The notes under the pieces are model-generated. The model did not search any database and was not told where the DNA came from. It worked only from the letters and a program-made list of their open reading frames with translations. A stretch of 64,000 nucleotides of DNA from Muraenolepis orangiensis. Its lineage: Eukaryota; Chordata; Actinopteri; Gadiformes; Muraenolepididae. Where the stretch lies: assembly GCA_027704905.1 (NCBI GenBank), contig CM051007.1:16354686-16418685 (forward strand), in the 5' to 3' direction. Position numbers and translations under genes: made by a program. Positions 1 to 43,979 of this stretch are shown here, piece after piece. Every line of letters begins with the position of its first letter. Position 1 is the first letter of the stretch.

Positions 1-409
1 CCAAAAAGGTTATTTAAAGTTTATTAAAAGACAGCATGAAATTGCCTTTCGAAATAGATCTTGCTCTTTGTTCCAAGTTCAATGGTGATTAGCATTGAAC
101 AAAACACTCGGCTGGTCTTCCGTTACAGGCTTTATAGGACGGGGGATATATTAATCCGTTGAAAGTTAGGTCAGTGCCTTGCCACAAATTGTCACCACAG
201 CCAAAACACATCCAACTGTAGAGGGAGCTACGTCGATTCTGTTTGGATGTTAATAACGAATAAACATCGCTGACTAGTCAAGACAAAAGCAGCAGCCGAT
301 GATTCAATGGGGACTGGCGTGGGGGTAAGCCTTCCATTGTTCTTGTTGTAAATGGGAAATAAAAACTTCTTGAAACCTGATTCAATTGAGAGGAGGGAGG
401 GCCACTTAC

Positions 410-19210
<18,801 letters not shown>

Positions 19211-20000
19211 TATTCGCTACAACAACCACCAGCACTACCACCACTAGTACTACAGTGCGCTGCCGTGCTGTAGAGCAGAGGCAAGATGGAAAGCTGGAGG
19301 AAAAGCGCGAGCTAGGGAGGAAGTATAATTGCATCATGGGAAATCGAGTTTATTATTAGTATTTTGGGGCAAATCAAGATTTCACGAGTAAAATATCTGC
19401 ATCTATGATAGATGAATAAGGTCAGACACAGTAGTTGTGTGTTCTAATCGCACCACCAATAACGTAAATATATTTGTGTATTACTTTGTATTTTTTGAGC
19501 ACATATTTGGGGCTGGCTATAACATTACATTGTATCTTGAACATGTGACAAATGAGCCCAATCTGAATCTACAATAGGTAGGTTATAAAAATAGGCTGCA
19601 TTCAAAGAAAGTGAAATATAGACAGTTTAGGTTTAATTAAACTCACATTTAGAACAATAATACATTGAGTCATTTGAATAAATGATGACAGCTGATAAGA
19701 TATTTAATCCATGTTTTTCACCACAAAACAATTGAAAGAACAAAATTCCAAAAATCTAGGTATGCATAAGACTAAAAAGTTACTATATATATTTCGACAT
19801 TGTTATTCTTCATACATCCTTTATCTGTATTTCTAAGATAATGTGACCCTTCTAGAAGAAGACAATTGTGGCATGTATGTGTGTTGGTAGGTTGGGCAAT
19901 CCAATAATCCAAATTTTTGTTGAAGCTAAAATTGTATGCACATATTTTTAATTGTTTTTGATCGGTTTTCTTTTTTCTTCTCTGTTATGTTTGTTAATAT
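19211..20000. promoter_or_regulatory. kmt2b: kmt2b 5' region and intergenic sequence
   Basis: Moderately GC-rich sequence surrounds the first exon (18,850-19,330), as expected of a housekeeping CpG-type promoter. No TATA box is evident. Beyond about 19,330 the sequence is AT-rich and unremarkable, running to the end of the neighbouring zinc-finger gene. Confidence 0.45.
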
Positions 20001-20314
20001 CTAATCAGTGATGTGAACGGCCTTCTTGTGCACCCTCAGCTCTTCCACAGAGGAGAAGGTGAGCTCACATGAATCCACAGAGCATGGGATATTAAAACAT
20101 GGCTTTATCTTGGGCGGTCGGAAATGCTTCCTGGGCAGCTGGTGGAAGTTCATGGGCTGCTGGCTGTCAGAGGCGCATCTCTGTTGGTTCAAAATTCGGG
20201 GCCTGAATTTTCTCTGGCCCTCTGCTCTGCCGTCTACCTCCTCCTCCTCCTCAGGCGCTCTCCCAGTCTGGGCTCCACAATGTTTGGGTGCTCATTGTTA
20301 TCTGAGCAGTCTAC
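20001..20314 (-). pseudogene. Detached last repeat unit of the zinc-finger gene
   Basis: Directly after the stop codon, in another minus frame, lie EEEEVDGRAEGQR, PRKHFRPPKIK (a degraded AT hook), and a C-x4-C finger (PCSVDSCELTFSS..HKKAVH) with its own stop at 20001. It is clearly homologous to the units inside the gene. A stop and at least one frameshift separate it from the main frame. An unrecognised intron could rejoin it; a CCCAG acceptor near 20270 is in the right phase, but I found no matching donor before the stop. Confidence 0.65.
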
Positions 20315-22970
20315 CTACTGCTCCTTGGGCACGATGGTATTGTTGTCCGGGGTCCATGAGGTTTGGGCCCTCAATGCTCTCTGGTCCTCTGCTATGTAGT
20401 CTATCTCCTGCTCCTCCTCCTCCTCCTCCTTGGGCACGGTGGTCTTCTTGTATGGGGTACACAATGTTTGGGTACACGATGCTCTCTGGTCCGCTGCTAT
20501 GCCGTTTTCTTCCTCCTCCTCCTTTGGCACTATGGTCTTCTCGTCTGGGGTCCTGTGCATTTCTTTCTTGTGCACCCTTAGTGCTTCCATAGAGGAGAAG
20601 GTAAGGTCACAGTAATCCACAGAGCATGGGATGTTATACCTTGGCTGCTGGCTCTCAGGAGCACAGCCCTGTTGGCTTGACGTTTGGGCCCTCAATGCTC
20701 TCTGGTACTCTGCTCTGCCATTTAGCTCCTCTTCCTCCTCCTCCTTGGTCCACCACTGGAAGGCCTCTTTCTTGGGCGTGAGCTGGCTCTCAGAGGAATG
20801 TCTCTGTGGGCTGGACATTTGGGCCCTCAATGCACTCTGGTCCTCTGCTCTGACCTCCCCCTCCTCCTTCTTTGGCAGCAAGGTCTTCTTGTCTAGGGTC
20901 GACAACACTGTGGCCAGGTGGGGCATCTGAATGTACTTCTTGTGCCCGCTTAGTAACTCTATACAAGAGAAGGTGGAGTCACAGTTATCCACAGTGCATG
21001 GGATGTTATATCTTGCTCTCTGGTTCTCTGCTCCCCCATCTGCTTCCTCCTCCTCCTTGGGCATCATAGTCTTCTTTTTTGGGATACAACACTCAGTGGT
21101 CTTGTTCTTTGGTGGGCGGCCGCGCTTCCTGGGGAGATGCATGGACTTGTGCATTGAGAAGCTTTCTTGATATTCAAAGGTCATCCCACAGATCTTACAG
21201 CAAAACGTTTGCTTGGCGCACACGCGCCGGTGTGTTAGCAACTGTATGAGATAAAAAAAAATATTTGGACTTAATTTGACTGATTGAATTTAAATTAAAA
21301 CAGATATTAGATTCAAGTTGAGACTCAACACGGTCTACAAGGTAATTAGCATTTTCTGAGCTCTGCTTTCTTTTTATCAATGTACACTTGGTTATGGCAC
21401 CCCTAATCTTTCGGCCATGTCTCTGGTTGCCTTATTCTGAATGACCAGACATGGTCATGACCTCATGATGATGACCTCATGATGGTCATCATGACCTCAT
21501 GATGATGTCTCCTGGCATTAGGGATTATTCGCTCCTTGTTCTGAGTGTCAACAGCAACTGACAACTCAAATCTACTCTATACTTGTGCCTAAACTAACGA
21601 GGTCACATCACACACCCATATGGTTCCACAAACACCCTAGCTTTAAAGCCAATTACCACAATATCTATGTTTTGTTTTTTATCTCAAATGCAAAATACAT
21701 TCTTCCAGACTGCATCATCAAAAGCCCACATTTTCTGCATTTGAAATAAACTTTTCTGACCTGTGGCCACTCAAAGCACTTTAGAATTAGTGCCTCAAAT
21801 TCACCCATTCATACACACATTCATTGACCGACGTGGCGTCAACCATGCAAGGGAAAAGCATGGTTGTCGGGAGCAGTTAGGTGGGTAGCAGGGTAAGGTG
21901 TCTTGCTCAAAGGGACATCTCGACACTTGGCTAAGGATGAACCGGTGATCGAACCAGCAACCTGCTGGTTACCAGGCGACCGGCTCTATTTCCTGAGCCA
22001 CTGCTGCTTATGCTCCTTATGAACTATTTTTTTTTTCAAGAAAAACAATCCAAATCATATGGACCTGCCCTCCTGTGTTTTCACCTCGTCAAAGGTTGCG
22101 TAGTCTCCTCGACATTTAAAGCAGTTGAATGGCTTGTCATCTGTTGCGTGGGAGAGTATGTGTTGACTCAGCTTTGCAGAAGTGCAAAACGTCTTGGAAC
22201 ACTTGTAGCACATGAACACTGTATTGTTCTGCAGAAGGACAAGTTGTTGTTGATCATTACTAATAAATATTGTACAGGCTTTTATTTGTTTGAGTACGAG
22301 GGGAGATTAAAATCTTAACATAATATAGGCAATAGGCATATTAATGTACAAGTTACTTTCAATACTCGTATTGATTGAAAGGAAAAGTGAGAAGTAAGAA
22401 AATACAATTACTATGCGCAAAATAAAAGTAGGTTTATTCTATTTTCATTACAGCTCGCCAATAAATATTGAGAGTATAATACACATAAGGATTGCAGGTT
22501 AATTTCAAAGTCTCACCTTTTGTAGTTCTTCAGAGTACTCCTCCCTATGGAATTTTCTGTTGTGCCTTAGCATTGAACCGTAATTGGGAAATATGATGAA
22601 GCATTGAAGACACTCATGTTTATCTGAAATGAAAGAGGATGCTCAGTTACACAGCCGACACTTTGTTTCCCCACTGCACCCTGTGGAGTGTGTTGTTGGT
22701 GGCTGGTTTCCACACCTCTGGGTCATTGTAAATCAAGGCCCACAGGTGAAAACAGCCACCACCACACACACTCGAGAGACTAGCCATTTGAATGGCTGAT
22801 GGCAGCGTCGTCTGCTGCACTGGCGCCCGAACAGGGACCTCGCCGAACACAAGGCACAGCCACCTCCCAGCACCAACCCTTTCCCCGCCGGCAGCGATGG
22901 CCACTGGTGGGGCCCAGCAGAGGACGGGGTGGCGGCTCAGCAACAGCAAGGAAGTACCTTCACTTTCCAT
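20315..22970 (-). CDS. C2H2 zinc-finger / AT-hook protein, four exons, 396 aa, identity unknown
   Basis: Exons 22958-22970, 22517-22623, 22085-22228 and 20315-21241 have consistent phases; the 13-nt first exon (MESE) is inferred from phase and donor. Probably a nuclear DNA-binding protein. Zinc fingers in order: CLQCFIIF..HNRKFH; CYKCSKTF..HILSH; a C2HC form (CFKCRGDY..HRRVC); CKICGMTF..HKSMH. An AT hook, RKRGRPPKNK, follows. Then come two copies of a C-x4-C finger (PCTVDNC and PCSVDYCDLTFSS), the first with its histidine end altered, separated by acidic PKEEEE linkers and repeated RALRAQTS segments. The protein stops at VPKEQ. A further unit lies out of frame downstream, so the C-terminus may be recently shortened. 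I do not recognise an orthologue. Confidence 0.72.
21815..22012 (-). mobile_element. Fish SINE fragment, minus orientation
   Basis: Contains the recurring fish SINE words TCTTGCTCAAAGGGACA, GATCGAACCAGCAACCTGCTGGTTACCAGGC (in parts) and GAGCCACTGCTGC. That is the reverse complement of a tRNA-like head and body. It lies in intron 3 of the zinc-finger gene. Confidence 0.7.
22821..22838 (+). other. 18-nt match to a tRNA-Lys primer-binding site (possible LTR-element relic)
   Basis: TGGCGCCCGAACAGGGAC is exactly the 18 nt complementary to the 3' end of tRNA-Lys used by many retroelements, preceded at 22818-22820 by CAC. The match stops at 18 nt, as in a primer-binding site, not a tRNA copy. A partial second copy (GCCGAACAGGGAC) is at 22992-23006. 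No gag or pol homology was recognised nearby. It lies in intron 1 of the zinc-finger gene. Confidence 0.4.
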
Positions 22971-23880
22971 GTCGCCGTTATCTTACAGTGCGGCCGAACA
23001 GGGACTATTGGTTCCGACGAGAGCCTACGATGACCTCCTTCCAACATTCAACATTTCCATTTAGTTGAGATATATATGGTTCCTACAAAAGAAAAACGAA
23101 TGTTGTAAGAATAACTGAACTGCGAAATTGATATGACAGGTTATATATATTTTTATAAGTTTTAAGTGATTTAGACGTGATTTAACGTAAAGGGAAACGG
23201 TCTACAGAGGAAGGCCAGCTGTATCCGTCAAACAAACAATAGGCAACAAACGAGGCTATATTGTAAGGAGCAAGAAATGTATCTCCGTACTTAACGTAGT
23301 AACTTAACTTAAACGTGCATGCAGGGCAAATAAGAAAATATATGTAAACTACATGTGCCAAGTCCGACGAGAATGCAATATATAGCTACGTCCAAATAAA
23401 ATAAGGCAATATCTGTACATGCATAACACTACAAGGAAGCTAGACGTCTTACAAACTTCGAAACCGGCACCTGTACACATACCGGCTACCAGTACCCGTA
23501 CATATTCCAACGTGTATGCATTGTTTATCATTCGTTCAAAAACCACCCTTACCGTCTGGTTAATGGCGACTGTTATCCATATAGTCACGTGACACCCAGA
23601 GCACCGGTACCAGACTGCTCCGCCAGAGGGAGCTATTTTACTATAGCTATATTTTATAGTGTTGTACTGTATGAGCGTTTAATACAATACCGATACAAAC
23701 ACAAATCAAATTAACGAATATTGACTCAATACATCGGAATCAAACATTTTCAGTCCCGTATGATATATAATACTTTACCCAAAAGATAACCTGCTGATGG
23801 TTAATTAATCACAGAAAAGGCACATTTAATTTTTCATTTTAATGTGTAATCACATCACCATATATACACTACAACCCTTG
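22971..23880. other. Intergenic region between the zinc-finger gene and ndufv1
   Basis: AT-rich sequence upstream of the zinc-finger start codon and beyond the ndufv1 3' end. No further coding signal. The genes are tandem (both minus), so it should hold the zinc-finger promoter. Confidence 0.5.
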
Positions 23881-23906
23881 TACCCTTGGTTTAAGGTTCA
23901 TTGAAC

Positions 23907-23912
23907 TTTATT
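23907..23912 (-). terminator. ndufv1: ndufv1 polyadenylation signal
   Basis: AATAAA on the minus strand about 95 nt downstream of the ndufv1 stop codon. Confidence 0.7.
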
Positions 23913-24006
23913 GGTGAACAGGGGAGACAGATTAAGGCAGGAAACCTGTGAGGTGACCAACAGCCCATTGTTTTAAACTTTAAATAATGTGGAGGTCCAG
24001 GCATCC

Positions 24007-29350
<5,344 letters not shown>

Positions 29351-29369
29351 CTACACGAGAAACAACACA

Positions 29370-29410
29370 TTCAAGATTCTTTATTGGCATGGAATGCTTA
29401 CTCCCCATTC
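29370..29410 (-). mobile_element. LINE 3'-tail fragment, reverse
   Basis: Reverse copy of the tail at 28840-28915: TTCAAGATTCTTTATTGGCATGG then CTTACTCCCCATTC on the plus strand. It lies in the ndufv1 5'-leader intron. Confidence 0.55.
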
Positions 29411-29732
29411 AGAATTTCAACTACACTGTTAATATAAACAATACTATTGTTACTACTGTTATACTACTACAAACACACACTTTACTATCACAATACTATA
29501 AACAATAAAACAAATAACAATAAAGTGTAATGGATGGTATATGACGATGGGTGAAGAACAAATGATCATGAGAAGATTGCCATTTCAGAAATAATAATGT
29601 ATAACGTTATAATGTTCTGTTATAACAGAACATGTTATACATTATTATTTGATGTCATGGTTTATTTACAACCAGGTTAAATTAAAAAGAGAAGTATTAG
29701 AAGGCGTTTGGCGAATATGCATTAGTCACTTA

Positions 29733-29733
29733 T

Positions 29734-29801
<68 letters not shown>
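29733..29801. repeat. (TA)n microsatellite
   Basis: About 34 TA units in the ndufv1 leader intron. Confidence 0.97.
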
Positions 29802-29809
<8 letters not shown>

Positions 29810-30244
29810 GAAATATCACTTACCAGCTGCTTTAGACCAGATAGAATCTAGACAGGGTTTTTTATATTAACGTTAGGAAGAGGCTGCTGTTATGTCACCC
29901 TTTGCTCCAAGTTAAATTGTATTTTCGATGGGTTGTATTTGTTATCGAACGTGTCTCGTTACAGTTTCCAATTTAGTGCAATAACGTGTCATTTAGCACG
30001 TTAACTTGCTAAATGTGCCAAGCTGTATTAGGTCACTAATACAGATCGGACGAATATTATGACCTCCATGCTCAGTTGGCTAACGCTAACGTAACCTCGG
30101 AGCACTGTTACGTGTTGCTGGAACATTAAACCGACGAATACAAATGCCATGAAGCAAAAACATAAAAGTCATCAATCATCACCTTCCCAAACCACCAGTG
30201 GTCTAATGTGATAAGTGTAAATGACAAAAGTACTCGGGCTTACC

Positions 30245-30330
30245 TTGACTGTGTCCCGAGTTTACAAAATAAGAGAACGGAAGCGAACGACTGCCGACCC
30301 CGGATACACAGTAACCACGTCTTACTAAAA
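30245..30330 (-). promoter_or_regulatory. ndufv1: ndufv1 non-coding first exon and promoter
   Basis: The ATG exon is preceded by an acceptor (CGTGTAG|ATG), so the leader is spliced. A candidate leader exon ends ACAGTCAAG|gtaagc, with the donor at 30242-30243, and starts somewhere up to about 30,330. The transcription start itself is not visible. Confidence 0.55.
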
Positions 30331-31043
30331 GGGGGCGCTATTGCGCCTTATGCATATTTCATACAGATTCAATGGTAAACTAAATTATATATTCAAGTCC
30401 ATTCATGATTTTCAGAATACATCTATATTGGATATAATTTATAGTATTATAATGATATATTGTATTAGTAGTATTACATTAGCAGATAGCAGTAGTAGTA
30501 GTAGTAATAGAGGGAGGCAAGTATATTAAACATTTTTATTATACAAGGATTATACAATGCCTAAAATATAATAACTGCAATGAGTGACAATCTGTGACCT
30601 CAAATGACATCAAATGGACTGAATATGTAGGTTGGTAGGTAACAAACAGCAATTGATAATCAATGGATAACAAATAGCATTTAATAACATGTCTTATGGT
30701 CCAGATAAATTATAACAACACGACAGCTTATCCCTGTATAAATTTGTATTTCCTCTATCCTTATATATAAAATGACATATTATAAAGCAACTCACTTTTT
30801 TACATCCGATCCAGATATTGTTGTAGTTTCATAGGGTTCAGAACCACACCTTATTCATTAATTAACATGTACATATAGTTCAAATCAGTCAAAAAAATGT
30901 AACTAGAGAGTGTTGTGAGTAAAAGTTACCGCTATTGGAATCTTTCGTCAACTATCTGGAATCATGCCGTTTTCCTATTTTAATACTGAAGTCTAATATA
31001 ATGGAAAAACAGCACACTGTGCAACACTGTGGCCATTCTCTCT
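30331..31043. other. Intergenic, ndufv1 leader to HCN 3' end
   Basis: AT-rich with no coding signal. Presumably it holds the ndufv1 promoter and the end of the HCN transcript. Confidence 0.5.
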
Positions 31044-31245
<202 letters not shown>

Positions 31246-31275
31246 CCCTCCTGCTGATGGAAGTCCAAGAGGAGC

Positions 31276-38695
<7,420 letters not shown>

Positions 38696-39059
38696 GTTTT
38701 TCTTTTTAACTTAACAATACAAAAAGTTGTAAGACGTAGAAGACGACTACTTTAAATGGCATCTTCCGTTTCAAAGGTTCGAGGCAACGCTTTGTCCACA
38801 CGTTGCTGTGATGCAGTTCCCACTGACATACGTAATACTATAATAAAAGATCAAATAAAAAATCCGTCATCAATATTTAGCGCCAATAAAACCGTCCATT
38901 GCCCAGGTCCAACGGCTGGTGCGCGCGTTGTGCGAGCAGCGCGCGTCTCCTGGTCTGGATCATGCCCACTCGATACCAACAGCGGAGCTTAATCAGCGGA
39001 ATAATCGGCTTGTTGATAGAGACGAGTGTCCACGACCGCCTCGCTCGTATTGTAGCGCC
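38696..39059. promoter_or_regulatory. Possible bidirectional promoter between HCN and a plus-strand exon
   Basis: A 364-bp gap between the HCN ATG (38695, minus) and a strong-context ATG on the plus strand (39060). It contains GC-rich segments with many CpGs around 38,910-39,060. Inferred from the divergent layout only. Confidence 0.35.
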
Positions 39060-39154
39060 ATGGAAGGAGAGGTCACCCTCCCCTGGCAAGTTGAGCAGCA
39101 GGTGAAGCGCCGCCGCTTATTTGAACTCTATTGGTCAAAGGGAAAACAATACAG
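39060..39154 (+). CDS. Possible first coding exon of an unidentified plus-strand gene
   Basis: An ATG in good context (GCGCCATGG) opens 31 codons, MEGEVTLPWQVEQQVKRRR then LFELYWSKGKQY, ending at ACAG|gtaggc. The composition (charged, amphipathic) looks coding and the CpG-rich upstream fits a promoter. No continuation exon was recognised on the plus strand. The intron runs at once into an AT repeat and a hAT insertion. It may be a chance frame or a truncated gene. Confidence 0.35.
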
Positions 39155-39253
39155 GTAGGCCTATAGGCTGTACTCGGAAGGGTCCCGGATGGCTCTGGGA
39201 CAACGTCATGGAAGTTACAGATTCTACTTGTTTAAAAAAACATAGGCTATATG

Positions 39254-39254
<1 letters not shown>

Positions 39255-39328
<74 letters not shown>
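39255..39328. repeat. (AT)n microsatellite
   Basis: About 37 AT units, abutting the left end of the hAT element at 39329. Confidence 0.97.
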
Positions 39329-39331
<3 letters not shown>

Positions 39332-40813
39332 TGGTGGCTGGTGCATTTTTCACCAGGGGGGGGCTATACCATTTTTTTTCATTTACAATTACATATTGTT
39401 AATTACATTATATACAATTACTTTTTGTATTGAAATGTCGCCCTTCTGTCCATCACTTTCATCATGGCCACGCAAGGCCAGCTCAAAGGCACCACAGACC
39501 TTCACACAGTCTATTCTTTTAGACAGGATGTGTTTTTGTCCACCTCCTCATTGTGTTGACAGATCCATATCCTGTAGCCTTCATCAAGTTGAACAGCTAC
39601 ACTGTTAAAAATGATTTGTTGACTCAACTTGACTAAGTCAAGTCATCTTGTTGCTTAGACTGAGTTAAGTTTAGTCAAGTTGATTCAACATTTAGTGTCA
39701 AGTTGATTACACTTCAATAAATTAGTTGATACAACTTGTAGTCTGTTGACACAACTTCATGTGTCAAGTTATTTGGACTAGAAAATATTAGTTAAGATAA
39801 CTTAAAGAGATGTTGGTTAAACTTATTTTATCAAGTTTTTACAAATGTCTATCAAGTTGGCTCAACATGTAAAACTTTGTTTGTTCAACTTCTATTACCA
39901 AGGACAAGCAAACCAATACCAAGCAAACCAAAGCTATACTATAAATCTAAATGAGAATTAGCTTAACCTAAATATTAACACATGTAAATAATTGCTGAAA
40001 AGACATTTCAATCAGGACTTTTATTACAATATCAAGAACTGTATTCCAACTCCAACCCACACACTCATTAACTGTTCAGTGTTGGTTTTTAAATTCAAAT
40101 AAGTGTGTCAATGGATGTCAACATATAAAGACCTTCCTTGGGACATGTAGACAAAAAAAACAACACCCGCCTGATGCTGTTTGATAACAATATCAGGTTG
40201 ATCTGGGCCCAGATCTTTCACCTTAAGTTTGTCCGCCAAACTTCTTCTCTCAAACGGCTCTTGAATGAGAGACCGGGTTGAGTCTTGGGGTAGTGCTCAC
40301 GCTCGCCATTGTTGAACTTGTTGTAGTTAAAATGGCGCCCGCAGAGACAGAGCATAATATGCTTTTCCTAGTAGTACACTGTGACGCACACAAATGACGA
40401 TGCTGGATGCTGGATGCTCCAACGTTTTGAGGACGCTGATTGGCTACATTGTATGTCACTCGTTTATATCTTGAATCAGCAATTGGCTAAACTGCTACAG
40501 AGACCCGCCTCCGTGGGGCTATTTCTCTACAGCCCCCCCAGCATCGTCATTCAAATGCGCCCTTAAGGCTGCAGACCCTGAAATGGAACACGGCCACAGT
40601 GTACTAGGCATACGTGTACTAGGAAAAGCATATTAAGTTGCGCAAATTATTTTAAAATCATATTTTACACATATTTCTGGGTGCATTCCATATTTTAAAC
40701 ACACACATATTGACAATTTATATAATTTATTTTTTTATTTTTTTATATTTTGTTTGTGCGTGTGGTTTAGGGGGGGCGGCGCCCCATCGCCCCCTATGGG
40801 CCAGCCGCCACTG
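39329..40813 (+). mobile_element. Non-autonomous hAT element A
   Basis: Terminal inverted repeats CAGTGGTGGCTGG (39329) and CCAGCCGCCACTG (ending 40813). An 8-bp flank ATATATAT occurs on both sides (39321-39328, 40814-40821), as expected of hAT target duplication, though it sits in an AT repeat and so is weak evidence. The interior has many AAGTTGA/TCAACTT words and no usable transposase. The same family recurs inverted at 45437-46742. Confidence 0.8.
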
Positions 40814-41754
40814 ATATATATGGAAATAAACCACACCCACAATGGCTGGCCTTGTTGTGTGTAAGCCGTACATATCTTTGATTTGGGCTACACGCATGCG
40901 TTTACCTATGGAAGCCCGTTTCCGCCACTGGAAAAAAAAGTCACATAGTATCTCATAATTATGACTTAACTATCTCAGAACTATGACTTAACTATCTAGA
41001 TAGTCGATAGCCTGTTGACTGAAGTGCACTATAGCTTTCTGTCGTTACTATGACACTGACAACATTAAAACAACTTTTACATGACTTTTCAAGGTTAAAT
41101 AAGTTTCCATGAGCTTTCACAACCGACAGGTACGCAAAATTGCATCGGTTACTCCACAGGTTGGGCCTAATTATTGAATGAAAATTAAACAACAACATTT
41201 GTTCCTTTTCTAATGGACTAGTTAGGCTATGTCCTTTTAAGTGGAAACTGTATTACACTGCAGATGAATATACTCCATAACATGACTTTTCCAGGATTTC
41301 CATGACCCTGGGGACCCCGATAACCTTCCTCAATAAGTCGTCTGCTCTGTCCACAGACTCAGGGTTACATTTCCAGTTCAGTCTGTTGTTGAACACAAAG
41401 GTATCTGTAGCCCTCCAACAGTCTGCTTGCATACGTTTGGAAAATGAACTATAGACAGTGTAGGCCAATGCAGACCATTCAACAAACAGTAATAGGCCGT
41501 TTGTATAGGTTTGTAAACAGAATACTGTTGTGGCCAAAATCCTTTCTGAATTGTCTTATAAACTCCTATTTATTTTGTTGACCACATATGAGAGCTAATG
41601 GCTGGGAAGCAGTGTTTGACTCACAGTTCGTTTAGGTAAAAGAAAATCCAATGTTCAATGTTTATCGCATAAAACGAAAATAATATACGAAAACAAAATG
41701 AACATTAATCGTACAGCTGTGGCAGCAGATTCCACTAATCTCTCCACGCTGAGG

Positions 41755-41756
<2 letters not shown>

Positions 41757-41828
<72 letters not shown>
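41757..41828. repeat. (GT)n microsatellite
   Basis: About 36 GT units. Confidence 0.97.
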
Positions 41829-41830
<2 letters not shown>

Positions 41831-42959
41831 TTGCTCCCCGTACCTCCAATTTAAAACTTAAGCCCCGCCCTCACCACCTAAGCAAGGCGCACCTCTTGCT
41901 GAAATTGAGAAAAGGCATCAATACAACTTGCAAATCCTTCCTATAAGATATTGAACTATATACAGGGGGGAGTTGGGTGGGTCCGTTCCTTGGACAAGAG
42001 GGGAGAGTTGACTTAACTAGCTCATAATTATTAGCTTCATTAGATTATGTTTCAGTATCAGTCTTCCCTTTTTTCCTAAAGTGCCTGCAGGTGTCACGTT
42101 CATATAAGTTGCTTTGCTTTTACTGCGTCACTATGGCGTGGTGAATAAATGTAGGCTATTCGATTATTGCTGACACATGATGATAATGTAGCCTAGGCAG
42201 AGTAGGTCCTATAGGCTGTTGTTATTGGACTTATGTATATTGTTATGCCTGATTACGATAATATTCTTATTCTAGGCATATAACTTAGGCCTGGCAACAG
42301 GATGAAATAACTGAAGGGGCTGTTCAAATTTGCAAGGGGGCAATTATTTATTTCATAAAATAAAATAAACAACAAATTAATGGATTTAACCATGCATTAG
42401 CCTCTGTTACTGTTTACAAACCAAAGATTTGTTTATAAATTAGACCACTCACATAAAAACATAGCACTAGCAGAGTACTCAATATTTTTTACATTCATGA
42501 AAGGGGAATATAATACTTTTGTGATTATCCCTCCTCCTCCATTCATCTACCTCAGGTCGTGAGAGGGACAGTGGTGACTCAGTGACCTGAGGCCAACGCA
42601 CTGTTATTATTATTTTTTGGTCAACGCACTGTAAATCCTTTCACTGTAATTTTGCACTGTAAATTCAATTTCACTTTTCACTTTTCACATGTCACTTTTT
42701 CAGTATTCATCTGAGTTATTTATTAATACATTATTACTGCCAATTTGCACTATACGTATTGTTGTGTATTGTATATACCTACGTATTACTGTAATAATAC
42801 TGTAAATTGTGCAATTTATCTATTCATCTATCAATACATTTAGATTTCATTTAGAGTTATTTTAGTTATATTTTGTTTATACTAGTTTTGTTTAGTTAGT
42901 TGTTGTTATTTAGATTTTAGCTTAGGTATTAGTATATTTGTGTGTGGCCTAACATCTAT
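41829..42959. other. Intergenic, AT-rich
   Basis: No open frame or repeat family could be supported. Confidence 0.5.
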
Positions 42960-43165
42960 TGCTTTGAGATATCACTGCAGCTTTGCATACAGTTGACCAT
43001 GTGATTTTAATTGAACGTCTTGGGTTGGGATATCAGTTACAGATTTAGATTGGTTTTATTCCTATCTTTCTCATATGACATACTGTGTTGCCATTGGTAA
43101 CTTTGAATCTCCCACCTTCCATTTTCCCTATAGCGTGCCTCAAGGTTCAGTCTTTGGCCCATGGA
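42960..43165 (+). mobile_element. L2-like LINE reverse-transcriptase fragment
   Basis: Plus-strand pieces LHTVDHVILIERL (compare the AFDTVDHxILLxRL motif of L2-type reverse transcriptases), then a stop, then FYSYLSHMTYCVAIGNF and SVPQGSVFGP (compare GVPQGSxLGP). Only about 200 bp remain. Confidence 0.7.
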
Positions 43166-43973
43166 AACGCCTGGTGTGGATTTTTGAGTACCGAACGGAA
43201 AGCAGCTGTGGTTATACTGCCACCTGTCGGTCATTCAGACTAACTGCTTTTTCTTTTTTTATGCTAACCAGAAAGTCCGAAAGTTGACACATTATTTGCA
43301 GCAAGTTACACAATGGATAAATAAAAGTGTATACATGAATAAAATTATAAATAGATAGATAAATGTCTTTATACATGAATATTTCTAAATGACAATACAT
43401 TAATAATATATAAATGCAGGTATATATTAATTAATAGACAAATACATTAATTAATCATTAATTTATATAATTATTTATAACAATATAATTGTTGTTCCTA
43501 GTTAATACCAGTTCAGAGAAATGTTTACTGTGTGACAAAGCCAGAGAGCGGGAGAGTTGGCGGACAGTAGGATCATCTAATGTCAAAAACAAGGCAGAAT
43601 GAAACAATCTATTCCTTTATTCATGCATGTAATTATACAATTCAATATTTATTCATATATTCAGTTTTGGTCCTTTTAACACTGCATAAACAAGACAGGT
43701 GTGTGTGTAACAGTCGGTGTCCTGCACTGGGCTCAAACTTATGACCCCCGGCATGTGAGACAGACACTAACAAGGGATGCTGAAACCCACAGGCTCTAGC
43801 TTCATCGCTAGAACGTCTTGTAGGTGTTGGGGAGTGAGGTTTACTCGGTGCACAGTACAACTGGCTGGCTTCTGTTACATGTGTGCATTAAGAATAAAAC
43901 AGGTTGAGTGAGGTGAGCACTCTTTTGTGTTTGCTTGAGGGCCAAGAAGTACTCAACATGTTTTCATTCTATT

Positions 43974-43979
43974 TTTATT
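43974..43979 (-). terminator. Candidate poly(A) signal of the phospholipase-like gene
   Basis: AATAAA on the minus strand about 240 nt after the stop at 44217-44219. Confidence 0.45.

Noticed and set aside
23349..23588. 79-codon minus frame upstream of the zinc-finger gene
   Set aside because: Hydrophobic but without motif, and not joined in phase to the zinc-finger exons.
41253..41537. 94-codon minus frame
   Set aside because: No recognisable motif; the sequence around 41,280 (GACTTTTCCAGGATTTCCATGACC) resembles a common fish repeat.
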